Source: CAVRAW01 sp963716135 | GTDB lineage: Bacteria; Planctomycetota; Planctomycetia; Pirellulales; JADZDJ01 | Direction: 5' to 3' | Assembly (NCBI GenBank): GCA_963716135.1 | Contig: OY970289.1 | Coordinates: forward strand, 1,984,001 to 2,048,000 | DNA: 64,000 nt | In this document: one piece after another, positions 35,510 to 43,974 of the stretch | Numbering within the stretch: position 1 is the stretch's first letter | How the letters are laid out: each line of letters starts with the position of its first letter | Made by a program: the position numbers and the translations under genes | Notes under the pieces: model-generated | What the model was told of the DNA's origin: nothing | What the model saw: only the letters and a program-made list of their open reading frames with translations | Database searches by the model: none

Positions 35510-37123
35510 TTAAAATAACATGCGCGTTGAGACTGGCTGCCGAGTGGTCCCAATTCTGCTATTGATGTTCCATTTCGGGGGAAACCAGTACTCAATTATC
35601 TCATTGTTACGTCGGTATCGTTGCTTAATTCTTGTGCGCTTAGAGATACCACGTATTTCTGGATGGAAGAGACGTGAGTATTTGTCGACTTCGCAAAAAA
35701 GGTTCTGACAATCAATAAACTGCAGTGGTCGACCCCATAATGTCTCAAAGTCGAGATTCAGACGCGCAAATTCGCGTTCTTGTGATTCTGTAACTAATTT
35801 AATGATGTCAACTTCACTTAGACCGCCGAGTGCGGAAAAGCACTTGTGTATCCCGCTGAATGCTCCCGGTCCGGGAACGACAAACTCTGATTCGCTGTAG
35901 TTCGTGAGCGTGCTGTAGTTGATATCGGTTATGTATTGGAATGCTAAAAAATCTCCGAGCGTTGGGTACGCACGTAGGAGAGTAAAACCTTCCAGCATGG
36001 TTCGCGTGGCCGCAAGCTTTTTATGCAGTTCGTCATTAAGCATGCGATCGATGAGCTTCAGGTGCATCTGATGCTTCCGTGAAGTGTCAAAGACGCCTTT
36101 CCCCGAAGGCATGATATAGGCAGCTGAGTATATCGATACTCCAGCAGCCATAGCACGGGAAAGCACTTTGTCGTACTTCTGGTAGGAGTACGTTGCATAG
36201 GATAGCTCTCCCAAAGATTCTTGAAGCAAAGTCCATGTATCAATGCGATTGAAGATTTTGAAAAGTAATATACGAAAAAGAAGTTCGGCTGGTTCTTGGT
36301 CACCCTCATAAATTACGTGTCGAATCAAGTATTGACTAACGCGATCGGATGCTCGGTACGCGTTGGTGAATTTGTACTCGTTCAAAATTGGATCGTCCGT
36401 CCACGGTGGCGGGGCACCATTGGCGCGACGCATAAAAATCCGCTGGCGTTCCGCGGCGAACCTCCAATAGGTGTCGTACACCACGGTGTTAACCGCTGGC
36501 TGCAACGATCGTCGAATGATCGAATTGCCCTTATGTTTTCGATTTTCGCCAACCAAGTTCGTTAGAGCATTTGCACAAAACTTAGCAGCTGCACGATGTG
36601 TCTTGGATGGAGGTACTAAGTTCACCTTAATAGTGCTGTGTTGACGAGCAAGAATCTCGTACTCTTGAAAAGCCACATCCGATAGTTCCGTTGATTGATT
36701 GTCTGCTGGTCGGAAAAGGAAAAGTACAGACGGCTTAATCGAGTCCCACGCAACCTGCGCAGCGGATCTGAGGGCATCCAAAAGTGCGGGAGCGATTCCA
36801 TGTGCTTTTGCGCTTAGATAATCGGACCACCAATAGCGATCAACGACTACGATTTGCCCTTCCTTTAAAGCGGGCCTAATAACGCGGTCGAGAAAGTCTA
36901 TGCTCGCGCTGATGTTAACTGCGTAGCACGCGGCTGGGCTCATCGCATTATTTAGCTCCAAATGCGATTCACGTGAAGAACGATCGGAAAACTGCGAAGC
37001 AGAGGTGGGCAGTCCTGGGCTGAGAACGAGTGCACGCTTTGTAGCTATTTGTTTGGTCAGCGCACACGCTACCGCATTTCGTGCTAATTGGTCAGGGCCT
37101 TCAATAATAATTAGGATGCTCAT
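35510..37123 (-). CDS. Kinase-like protein fused to a base-hypermodification helical domain
   Basis: A 537-residue protein. Residues 1-200 resemble a thymidylate-kinase P-loop fold (LIIIEGPD at the start, VVVDRYWWSDYLSAK), but the P-loop is broken: EGPDQLARNA lacks the usual GKS/T. Residues 215-530 match the helical domain of 5-hydroxymethyl-dU DNA kinases and alpha-glutamyl/putrescinyl-thymine pyrophosphorylases (RRANGAPPPWTDDPIL, YKFTNAYRASDRVSQYLI, GPGAFSGIHKCF). In phages such proteins phosphorylate hydroxymethyluracil in DNA or replace that group. Here the gene is in a bacterial operon, 3 bp after a thymidylate-synthase-like gene and 12 bp before MazG. Loss of the P-loop suggests that the helical domain is the active part. 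Confidence 0.8.
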   Translation of the reverse strand: MSILIIIEGPDQLARNAVACALTKQIATKRALVLSPGLPTSASQFSDRSSRESHLELNNAMSPAACYAVNISASIDFLDRVIRPALKEGQIVVVDRYWWSDYLSAKAHGIAPALLDALRSAAQVAWDSIKPSVLFLFRPADNQSTELSDVAFQEYEILARQHSTIKVNLVPPSKTHRAAAKFCANALTNLVGENRKHKGNSIIRRSLQPAVNTVVYDTYWRFAAERQRIFMRRANGAPPPWTDDPILNEYKFTNAYRASDRVSQYLIRHVIYEGDQEPAELLFRILLFKIFNRIDTWTLLQESLGELSYATYSYQKYDKVLSRAMAAGVSIYSAAYIMPSGKGVFDTSRKHQMHLKLIDRMLNDELHKKLAATRTMLEGFTLLRAYPTLGDFLAFQYITDINYSTLTNYSESEFVVPGPGAFSGIHKCFSALGGLSEVDIIKLVTESQEREFARLNLDFETLWGRPLQFIDCQNLFCEVDKYSRLFHPEIRGISKRTRIKQRYRRNNEIIEYWFPPKWNINSRIGTTRQPVSTRMLF

Positions 37124-37126
37124 CGT

Positions 37127-37960
37127 TCAAGTTCTAACGGAAGTACCAACAACGGAAGTCACAATATCAGCCAACGGCTGTAGGTCCCGTTTTGGAATTC
37201 CAAGTTCGGGGTGCGCAATAAAAAAGTTCACTCGAACAACGCTAAGTGAGACAGCCACCGCGATGAATTCCGCTAAATGGCACAAGCCAAGATAATTGCC
37301 GTATGCTCTGTCAAAAATGTATTGGCTTGGATAATACGCACTTAATGCAAGGCCCCCGGAATTGTCATACCCGACGCTCACCTGTTGCAGGCATGGAAAG
37401 CCTTGCCGACTCGATCCAATATGGTCCTTCGCGGGATCAACGTACGCTATTTGAAGCGCGGATTGTCTGGGACGGTGTCCGCTCGACTGACCGCGCGAAA
37501 GTAGATCAATAATGAATTCAAGTTGATTGATCACTTTGATCTTGTCTTGCTTAACACCATCGACCTTCTCTTGCTTAACACCTTGGAAAGCCATCATTCG
37601 TTCAAAGTAGGTGCCACGTCTGTTCAACGAGCAGCGTGCCTTTAGCCTTGGCAACAATTGCGTTAATGCAAAACTGTAAAAGACGTCACGAGCCGGCCGG
37701 CAACGGCGAGTCCATGCGCGATAGGGAAATATCGTCATCGCTGTAGTGGAAACAGGAAACCTGTCGTGCTGCGCCAAGTACTGATCGACAGCATCGCGTA
37801 TGGTCGTATCTTCCTGTGGTATATTGTTGTGAAATCCAGTCAATGAAATCACAAGCGGAGCCGGATTGGATAGGGGATGTTCCATCATGTGAAGCAGCGC
37901 GCGCCCCCACACAAAAGATAAATTATCTTCAGAAATGATAATCGGACTAGCTGTGCTCAT
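37127..37960 (-). CDS. Thymidylate-synthase / dNMP-hydroxymethylase-like protein
   Basis: A 277-residue protein; ATG 37960 has GGAGG 8 bp upstream, and the longer frame is not needed. The C-terminal half aligns with the thymidylate synthase core: INQLEFIIDLL, an Arg block (HRPRQSALQIAY), catalytic-Cys region GFPCLQQVSV, and YIFDRAYGNYLGLCHLAEF, corresponding to the dUMP-binding RS.D..LG.P.N block. Key arginines and the usual folate-site tail differ, so it may be a dUMP/dCMP hydroxymethylase or a divergent relative rather than a housekeeping synthase. The start overlaps the ImmA gene by 14 bp. It would supply or modify the pyrimidine used by the kinase/pyrophosphorylase-like neighbour. Confidence 0.7.
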   Translation of the reverse strand: MSTASPIIISEDNLSFVWGRALLHMMEHPLSNPAPLVISLTGFHNNIPQEDTTIRDAVDQYLAQHDRFPVSTTAMTIFPYRAWTRRCRPARDVFYSFALTQLLPRLKARCSLNRRGTYFERMMAFQGVKQEKVDGVKQDKIKVINQLEFIIDLLSRGQSSGHRPRQSALQIAYVDPAKDHIGSSRQGFPCLQQVSVGYDNSGGLALSAYYPSQYIFDRAYGNYLGLCHLAEFIAVAVSLSVVRVNFFIAHPELGIPKRDLQPLADIVTSVVGTSVRT

Positions 37961-38837
37961 CAGGTTCCTCCAAATGTCGGAAGATCGCACGACCAACATA
38001 AGCGGCGCGAGCCACACGAATAAAAACGGACCACTTGCCATCGTCAGAGATCGCGCGAGCGCGACCTGGCATAATTCCTTCCACAACGACAGATGACGTT
38101 CGCGCATTTATACGGCGGACACAATTGCCCTCGATCATAACCCCGGGCGGTAGGATGGCGGCATCACCGACTCGCAAGTCAGCAGCGACTGCGCTGCTCT
38201 TCCACGCCAGATCAACCAATTTCAAATTCTGATGGGAGCAATCGGGCAAAATATCATTTCGGATATCGCTCAGTTTTGCGCGAGCTAACGATTCTTCTGC
38301 GGCGCTGGAAAGCAATTTCAGAGACCAGCGAAGATGCGAAAGCAGGGATTTGTAACCGACTCCAAGCTCACCTGCCACAACATACACATCGCGCGGCGCC
38401 AATTTGCTGATTGTGAAGCCTCGCCGCTTTAGGCTATCTTCGACCGCGCGGTGCGGCATCAAAAGAAAACCCGCAAAACAATCAGCAATCCATTCTTCCG
38501 GATCGGAATCGCGATTTCGGGGAGAATCTTTGAGGTATTCGTCGACTCGTGTCCCGTGGTCAAAGGTGTGGTGCCCCAATTCATGGCCACATGAAAACGC
38601 GATCCGGCCGGCCGGACGATGCTGGAGGGACGGAAGCAAAATAGTTCCCCGCTCATCGCGGCTATACATACCCTCCAAGCTGGGCGCATCGACAAATTTT
38701 ACTTCAACGCCGACCCGCTCGGCCACATCGAAAACACATAAGGGATCATCACGACGAACCAACGCAGCTTTTCGCATCTCAACCGCCGCGCGCATGGCGC
38801 GAATCGCTAGGTCGCGATGTTTTATCACGTTAGTCAT
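37947..38837 (-). CDS. ImmA/IrrE-type metallopeptidase
   Basis: A 296-residue protein; its ATG overlaps the stop of the XRE gene (ATGACTAA), a classic coupled pair. Zinc site in SCGHELGHHTFDHG (about residue 80), with the downstream Glu in EEWIADCFAGFLLMP. ImmA-type peptidases cleave a paired XRE repressor to turn genes on, as in ICEBs1. Here the partner is the XRE protein encoded just before. The C-terminal third (DAAILPPGVMIEGNCVRRIN) is an extra beta domain that could sense a signal. The operon is likely to be switched on when this protein cuts its repressor. Confidence 0.85.
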   Translation of the reverse strand: MTNVIKHRDLAIRAMRAAVEMRKAALVRRDDPLCVFDVAERVGVEVKFVDAPSLEGMYSRDERGTILLPSLQHRPAGRIAFSCGHELGHHTFDHGTRVDEYLKDSPRNRDSDPEEWIADCFAGFLLMPHRAVEDSLKRRGFTISKLAPRDVYVVAGELGVGYKSLLSHLRWSLKLLSSAAEESLARAKLSDIRNDILPDCSHQNLKLVDLAWKSSAVAADLRVGDAAILPPGVMIEGNCVRRINARTSSVVVEGIMPGRARAISDDGKWSVFIRVARAAYVGRAIFRHLEEPDEHS

Positions 38838-39171
38838 CTGATTTACGGAGCGTTTGAAGTAATTTGAGCACTTTGTTAATGTCATCGGATTTCAGCTTTG
38901 CAAGTTCTCGTGCTGCCAACTGGGTTCTATCGTCTGTAACTGAGGAGTTCGCGTCATCCCCCGCCAACCAGCGTATATCAACATCAAAGATTTCAGAGAA
39001 TTGGGACAATTCACCTGAAGACACTTTACGGCGACCTGCTTCGATTTCAGATATCGAGGGACGATGAAGTTTGAGTAGCACCGCGACTTGGCTCTGAGAT
39101 AACCCGGCCTGCTCTCGCGCTAAACGAATGCGTGACGCCATCTTTTCTTGGTCGGAACTAGATTTAGGCAT
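38830..39171 (-). CDS. XRE-family transcriptional regulator
   Basis: A 113-residue protein with a Cro/CI helix-turn-helix at residues 13-67 (IRLAREQAGLSQSQVAVLLK, HRPSISEIEAGRRKV, LAEIFDVDIRWL-like end). The C-terminal 40 residues are charged helix. It overlaps the ACP-like gene upstream by 8 bp and the ImmA gene downstream by 8 bp. The palindrome over the operon's -10 box (39481-39499) is the obvious binding site, giving autorepression relieved by the ImmA-type peptidase. Confidence 0.9.
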   Translation of the reverse strand: MPKSSSDQEKMASRIRLAREQAGLSQSQVAVLLKLHRPSISEIEAGRRKVSSGELSQFSEIFDVDIRWLAGDDANSSVTDDRTQLAARELAKLKSDDINKVLKLLQTLRKSDD

Positions 39172-39460
39172 TCGCTACCTCCACCGCTGCCGGCTGGAGG
39201 CTATAGATGAGGTTGACGATTTCATTTAGTCTCAAGGCGCGATTTCCTTCGTCATTTAGAAAAGGATTGACGTCATCGGGAATCTTGAAGCCGATCCGTG
39301 CGCTAATTTCGCAGGCGAAGTCAACGCCGTCAGGACTGATCATTCCCAAGTCTGGAATCGGCTTCATGCGATCAGTTATCTCTATCTCCGTCGAATTGGT
39401 ATCGGACAGAAGAAACCTCAAACCCTCTATAACGCAAGCGCGTATTTGATTCGGGTCCAT
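39164..39460 (-). CDS. Acyl-carrier-protein-like small protein
   Basis: A 98-residue protein, first in the operon, with GGAG 7 bp before its ATG. The build resembles an acyl carrier protein: an N-terminal helix (IRACVIEGLRFLL), PDLGMISPDGVDFACEISAR, FKIPDDVNPF, then a last helix (RLNEIVNLIYSL). The usual DSL phosphopantetheine site is replaced by ISP, so the Ser may be in place but its surroundings differ; it may be a degenerate carrier. A carrier protein in a nucleotide-modification operon would be unusual. An unrelated helical protein cannot be excluded. Confidence 0.55.
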   Translation of the reverse strand: MDPNQIRACVIEGLRFLLSDTNSTEIEITDRMKPIPDLGMISPDGVDFACEISARIGFKIPDDVNPFLNDEGNRALRLNEIVNLIYSLQPAAVEVANA

Positions 39461-39480
39461 GGGAATGCTCCGAGTGGTGT

Positions 39481-39518
39481 TGGTAAGCTAATCTTACCAG
39501 ATGTAATTCCGGGGTCAA
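39481..39518 (-). promoter_or_regulatory. Promoter and palindromic operator of the seven-gene operon
   Basis: Read on the minus strand: -35 TTGACC (39518-39513), 16 bp spacer, -10 TAAGAT (39496-39491). The -10 lies inside a perfect inverted repeat, TGGTAAG-CTAAT-CTTACCA (39481-39499). Placement 20-40 bp before the first start codon and overlap with the -10 fit a repressor site, most simply for the XRE protein encoded second in the operon. Confidence 0.65.
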
Positions 39519-40013
39519 GGCCCACTTCGTGCGTATTTGGTGCGCGTTGCCAGTGGCGCGAGCCAATGGAAAAATCGCGCCTTGTGGCTCATCATATGGC
39601 TCGCGAAAGTTGAAGAGCGTCTTGATTAGACTGCGCACGAATCGCAGCCGAAATGAGTTCGCTTTCACAGAGCAATGCTCGTACTAACGATCGAAAGCAG
39701 TCTAGCCGGCCGATTGGGAAAACGATCGGTTGGAGGGCACGCATCCAGATGCATCCATTGTCGAGACCCCGTAATGGTCAGGAATCGTCTCGATTGCGGA
39801 GACGCCGGCTCCCGCGATACCGCAGAAAAGTCGCGGCCTGGGCGACACGATCGCCATGGTGACAACCGCCGTCGGCATTAAGCCGTGCGGTGGCTGTAAG
39901 CGGCGGCAGGAGAGGCTGAATTGGATGTTCCCGTATGGGAATGCTGGGTTAAGAAATACTGAAGTTGAAAAGCCGGCTCGAACATCGCGGGGTTCTTTGT
40001 TGCGCCCTTAGGC
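39519..40013. other. Gap without a convincing gene
   Basis: About 500 bp upstream of the hypermodification-type operon. Short frames on both strands (39653-39881) mirror each other and have no domain. Nothing else seen. Confidence 0.4.
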
Positions 40014-40465
40014 TCACATTTTAGAAAGTTCAGCTTTCGCGCGTTCTAATCGCGATTGCTGGGTGAGAAGCTCTTTATGATATTCGGACCAAGTGCGATC
40101 GGCTTCATGGCGCTTTTGACGAGCCCGAATAGCAGCTTCTATCAATTCCTTTTCGCTGACTCCATTTGGCCGGCCGATGGCATCCAATCGCCCATAGTAT
40201 TGCGAGACTAAAGGAGCTTCTAGTGTTTGCGCATCGGTCAAGTCTGCTGACTCCTCCAGCAGGCCTTTGCTCCTGGCCAGCGACAATTTTACTTGGATTT
40301 GGCCCTCAAACCGTTGTCGCTGGATTGTTCGTAATCGTCAAAGGCTTCTTTTACTCTGTCATATTCCGTCTGCTCAAAAGCAACGATTTGACTTCGCTCG
40401 GCCCGTGATTATCCGCATCCGGTAGTCACAAGAAAAGCCAAGAAAAAACCTAAAACGGCTTTCAT
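40014..40465 (-). pseudogene. Broken small lipoprotein gene
   Basis: Reading from ATG 40465 gives a lipoprotein signal (AVLGFFLAFLVTTGCG). A TAA stop (40411-40409) follows one residue after the lipobox Cys. The same frame then continues with SRAERSQIVAFEQTEYDRVK and ends AKSK, meeting a second stop at about 40290. The rest (LARSKGLLEESADLTDAQTL, a charged helical tail to 40014) is in another frame; the shift lies in a TAAAA run. With one base substitution and one indel repaired, a lipoprotein of about 145 residues with helical charged repeats would result. Probably decayed; sequencing error possible. Confidence 0.6.
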
Positions 40466-40623
40466 TTTCGAAGAACCTTGAGGTGCTTTCGATCCCAATC
40501 AAAACTGCATCTGCCGTCAGTTCGCCAGAATACCTCGGCCGCAATCATAAGTGAAGCGACGGCCGATTCCAGCGGAAGAATCGCTGTCCTACGCCCCGGA
40601 AGGTTTTCTTTGCGCATGAGGCA

Positions 40624-41869
40624 TTAAGGCTGCGATTGCTTGAGCTTCTCGACGAGCATCACCTCGTCGCCCCATTTGACAAGGTGACCTTCGGGATTGA
40701 CCAAAAGTATCGTCGGATACTTTCCCACGCCGTAAGCATCGCTTGTCTTGTCGTCGCCATCGATCAGCACAGGGAACGGCAGAGGCTTTCCATACCACGC
40801 GCTGTTCACGATTGGTTTTTCGGCCGCTTCGAAATCCGCCAACGTTTTAATTTTGTGCGCTTACCCACGCAAATCGAGAGGATTTCGAATCGCGACCGGT
40901 CGACCGCGTGTTCTTCATAGAGTTTGGTAAGATCGGGCAAGCTCGTGTGCAAACACGGTCCGCATCCGAGCGACCAAAAATCCAACAGCACCCATTTACC
41001 TCGTAGGTCAGCCAACTTCACGTCTTTCGAGATTCCGCGCCATCGGTAACGTCGAGGGCGGGAGGCTCCTTGCCGTAGTAACTCGAATAGTCCCCCTGCC
41101 CTGCGGGAATTTCGACATTCAGCACGCCCAAGTCGAGCGTGGGCTTATCAGCCGGCACTTCCACGCGAACACTCGCGTAACTCGGCATGTCGGGCGGACG
41201 ATCCTTCGAGTGCATCGTTGCATCAGGCGAATCGCTGTGGACCCGAAAATCGTACTTTCCCGGCGGCAGCAGCAGCGAGAATTCTCCCTTCAATGATCCG
41301 CAATGGGTAAAGTGCAGGTAATTCTCTTCATCTCCGACGGGATGGACGATGGCCACCGTCCAGTCGGGCGTGCGCCCCGCTTGCGGGCAATAAATTTTTC
41401 CCGTGACACGAACCAGCGGGAGCAGTGAAACGGTGACGGGTTTGTCGGCTGCAGTCTTCTCGACCGAGACGAATCCGCCGCGCTGCTGCTGGCGATCGGT
41501 GACGAATACTGAGACTCGCGGTCGATCATTCGCTGTCGCGACAAATTCCCCATTCGTCAGTCGCTTCGCTAACTCATTAGGAAAGGGCTCCAACACGCCT
41601 TCTTCCTTCCAAAACTGGTCGAGATGTTTGCTGCCCCGCAAATGAATGAATTCTCCTTTTTCATTCCATTGCTTACCGTTTGAGGACCAGAAAGTGGCGG
41701 CAACAAAATCGTCGACGGGCTTTCCGGCGGCGTCGACAACCCGGCCGTGGATCTGCCATTTGTCCGGCTGCTCCGCATCGTCGCCGGCAGTGCCTGCTTG
41801 CGGCGCCGCCAAGAAGAGCGATGACAAGAAGAAACCGATGACGCCGAGATGTCGTTGATGAGCCATCAT
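40624..41869 (-). pseudogene. TlpA-like thiol-disulfide protein with carboxypeptidase-like N-domain, two frameshifts
   Basis: Three consecutive frames make up one gene. 41869-41018: signal peptide, then a beta-sandwich region (WQIHGRVVDAAGKPVDDFVA). 41021-40806: the thioredoxin-like start (LRGKWVLLDFWSLGCGPCLH, with redox pair CGPC). 40842-40624: the rest of the fold (LADFEAAEKPIVNSAWYG, GKYPTILLVNPEGHLVKWG). Joining frames by single-base shifts near 41040 (giving RGISKDVKLADL) and near 40862 (giving AHKIKTLADF) restores a normal planctomycete TlpA-family protein of about 415 residues. Start has GGAGGGG just upstream. Confidence 0.8.
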
Positions 41870-42188
41870 CCCCTCCGCACATGCGTCTAACGCCTAGCGA
41901 GATTTTCTCAATTCTACCGCTTCACGGCGTTGCTTCCAGGATTCCTGTGTGTGAAATTATGGCCCGAAAAGATGGTTGGCGGCAATACTTCGCCGGTCGG
42001 GCGTATTGTCTTTCCGGATCGGACTCGGTCACGGCCCATCGCACCAAGGAACATTCCAAGTTCAAGATCCCATTTCCCGGGCGAGGGCTGGTTTGTTATG
42101 ACCACGGCTAATGAGGCGACTAATGAGGCGACCAAGGCGCTCGAATGATTGACACGAGCTGTTTTTGATATTTCAGATTTGAGCGATA
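41870..42188. other. Gap, nothing seen
   Basis: About 320 bp between the TlpA-like pseudogene start and the end of the ubiquitin-like operon. Contains a short direct repeat (AATGAGGCGAC twice, near 42109-42132). No gene accepted. Confidence 0.4.
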
Positions 42189-42569
42189 TCACCGAAGGTT
42201 ATTGCACCCTGTGCCGCACCATTCGATAAATCCTCGCCGAAGAAAATAATGGCTTCGGCATCCGACACGGCGCCAAATAGAAGGTTTAAGAGAAATGGTC
42301 GTATCAGTATGTTCGGTAAGCCACCATCGCGGCTTGGCATCGAGCAAAAGACTGACTTGTACAATGTCGCCGCAACCGCAGGGGCACATCATTGCGACAA
42401 ACCATTTATTAAGTCCATCACCAAGAACGTAAACCGCGTCTTCTTGCAGGCTTTCCGGTAGTTCGTCCAGGTGCACGGTTCGAAGTGGCCGCTGCCTTCG
42501 TGGAAACCACGACCTAATCCCGCTCCAAATTCGCGAGAACAAGGCCGTGAGAGAAATCATTTCAATCAT
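42189..42569 (-). CDS. DUF6527-family protein of a ubiquitin-like operon
   Basis: A 126-residue protein; its ATG overlaps the JAB-E1 stop (ATGA). It has VYVLGDGLNKWFVAMMCPCG, the CPCGCGD cysteine cluster, then PSIWRRVGCRSHYFLRRG and a final W. These are the signature blocks of the DUF6527 family, a probable zinc-binding treble-clef-like protein found in bacterial ubiquitin-like operons. It may act as an E3-like or substrate-binding adaptor; that is inference. It is the last gene in the operon. Confidence 0.8.
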   Translation of the reverse strand: MIEMISLTALFSRIWSGIRSWFPRRQRPLRTVHLDELPESLQEDAVYVLGDGLNKWFVAMMCPCGCGDIVQVSLLLDAKPRWWLTEHTDTTISLKPSIWRRVGCRSHYFLRRGFIEWCGTGCNNLR

Positions 42570-43966
42570 CCCATTTCACTTAGCTCAGGTTTGTCAAGCA
42601 ATGGTTTTACGTCGCCGCGGCCGACTTGTTTTGCAAGCGTCGGGCAGCTAGGGAATTTCGACTCGCTATCCCTGATCCAATCCCCTTCATGCAATCCGAT
42701 GCGCTGGCCGGCAAAATCACTGTCCGGCGGAATGCGATATCCATGGATTCGAGCAAGTAATTCGTTAACGGCAATGGACGCTACGAGTGTATTGACAGAG
42801 ATTACCGCGGGGCGATCTTCCCGGATGCCACGAATATATTTGGATTCTAGTCGCCGTTTGTATTCCTCGGGATCGTCACGCATCATCAATTCAGCTCTAA
42901 CGTGCTCAGATGTGTAAGCCCCACGCGACTTCAAGCTGGAGCCGCCGGGTTGCAAATAATGAACCGCTCCCCAGATTTGATCAATTCCGCCCGCCGGCAA
43001 GGGCGTAAGCTCCACACCCAGATCCAAGTAAGGGATCACATAAAAAGCGGCCAATCGATTCAGCAGGTCACGACCATACCAACTATCGACGCAGCCAATT
43101 ACGATGTCTGCCGCTGCAACAGCCCGAACAGCTTGTGGGCTTTCAAGATTTAATGACAGTGGCACAATCTGTGTCCCCAGTCCGATTTTGCCTATCGCAT
43201 CTGCCAACATATCGACCTTGAATCGGCCAAGATTTGCATCGGAGGCGGTAGACATGTAGATCCGATTAAGATTTTTCCACTCCACTCGATCGGGGTCCAC
43301 CAAAACAATCGTACCGACTCCAAGTCGAACTAATTGCTCAATCAGCGGACTACCGGTACCTGAGCAACCGACCACAGCGATGGTAAGTCTCCGTAGCCGC
43401 TCCATTGTTCCTGCGCCAAACGCTTGGGCGTGTCGCAAGACAAATTGGGGCAGTCCAAAACTATCCGCCTGGGCATGCCAGAAGTGAAGGCCGTCTCCGG
43501 CCACGGCGACAAGTTCGACCGCATGTTTTTTTATTCCGTCGCACGTGATCGCTCTTGCAAAGATACGTCCGTCATCCGGCAGCATCACCGCGCTTGCATG
43601 CGGCATTCCGTCTTCCAGCAACGTACAGACCGAACCAAAAAAACTCTCGTCGGCCTCGTCGTCGCGGGTTGAGAAATCTTGGTATCGATTTGGATGGCTG
43701 TGGATTTTTACAATCGCCATCTTTCGTTTCATCGCTTCTTCGATTAGCTCATCGGCAAATTTGGTAGGCCAATCGACGCTAACTTCAGTTCGCTTGCACT
43801 CATTGTGTGGAATAAGCACTACTCGGCGAGCGCAAAACACATGCCGTTCACTTCCGTTCAAACGACCGCAAAGAAGCAGTGCCGCAGCCTCGAGATCGTC
43901 ACCTGGAAACAAGTGATGCTGAAGTTGCGCATGCTGCTCGCCCGTCAGTCTTAATACATAACGCAT
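42566..43966 (-). CDS. JAB deubiquitinase-like domain fused to E1/ThiF
   Basis: A 466-residue protein; ATG 43966 with AGGAC 6-9 bp upstream. Residues 1-150: JAB/JAMM metalloprotease with VKIHSHPNRYQDFSTRDDEA (H-x-H, Ser, Asp zinc set). Residues 170-430: E1/ThiF adenylating domain with nucleotide loop VVGCSGTGSPL, LVDPDRVEWKNLNR, and IVIGCVDSWYGRDLLNR. The fusion would cut a ubiquitin-like precursor and activate its tail by adenylation. It follows the Ubl-E2 gene by 8 bp and overlaps DUF6527. This is the known JAB-E1 arrangement of bacterial Ubl conjugation systems. Confidence 0.9.
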   Translation of the reverse strand: MRYVLRLTGEQHAQLQHHLFPGDDLEAAALLLCGRLNGSERHVFCARRVVLIPHNECKRTEVSVDWPTKFADELIEEAMKRKMAIVKIHSHPNRYQDFSTRDDEADESFFGSVCTLLEDGMPHASAVMLPDDGRIFARAITCDGIKKHAVELVAVAGDGLHFWHAQADSFGLPQFVLRHAQAFGAGTMERLRRLTIAVVGCSGTGSPLIEQLVRLGVGTIVLVDPDRVEWKNLNRIYMSTASDANLGRFKVDMLADAIGKIGLGTQIVPLSLNLESPQAVRAVAAADIVIGCVDSWYGRDLLNRLAAFYVIPYLDLGVELTPLPAGGIDQIWGAVHYLQPGGSSLKSRGAYTSEHVRAELMMRDDPEEYKRRLESKYIRGIREDRPAVISVNTLVASIAVNELLARIHGYRIPPDSDFAGQRIGLHEGDWIRDSESKFPSCPTLAKQVGRGDVKPLLDKPELSEMG

Positions 43967-43974
43967 GGGCAGTC

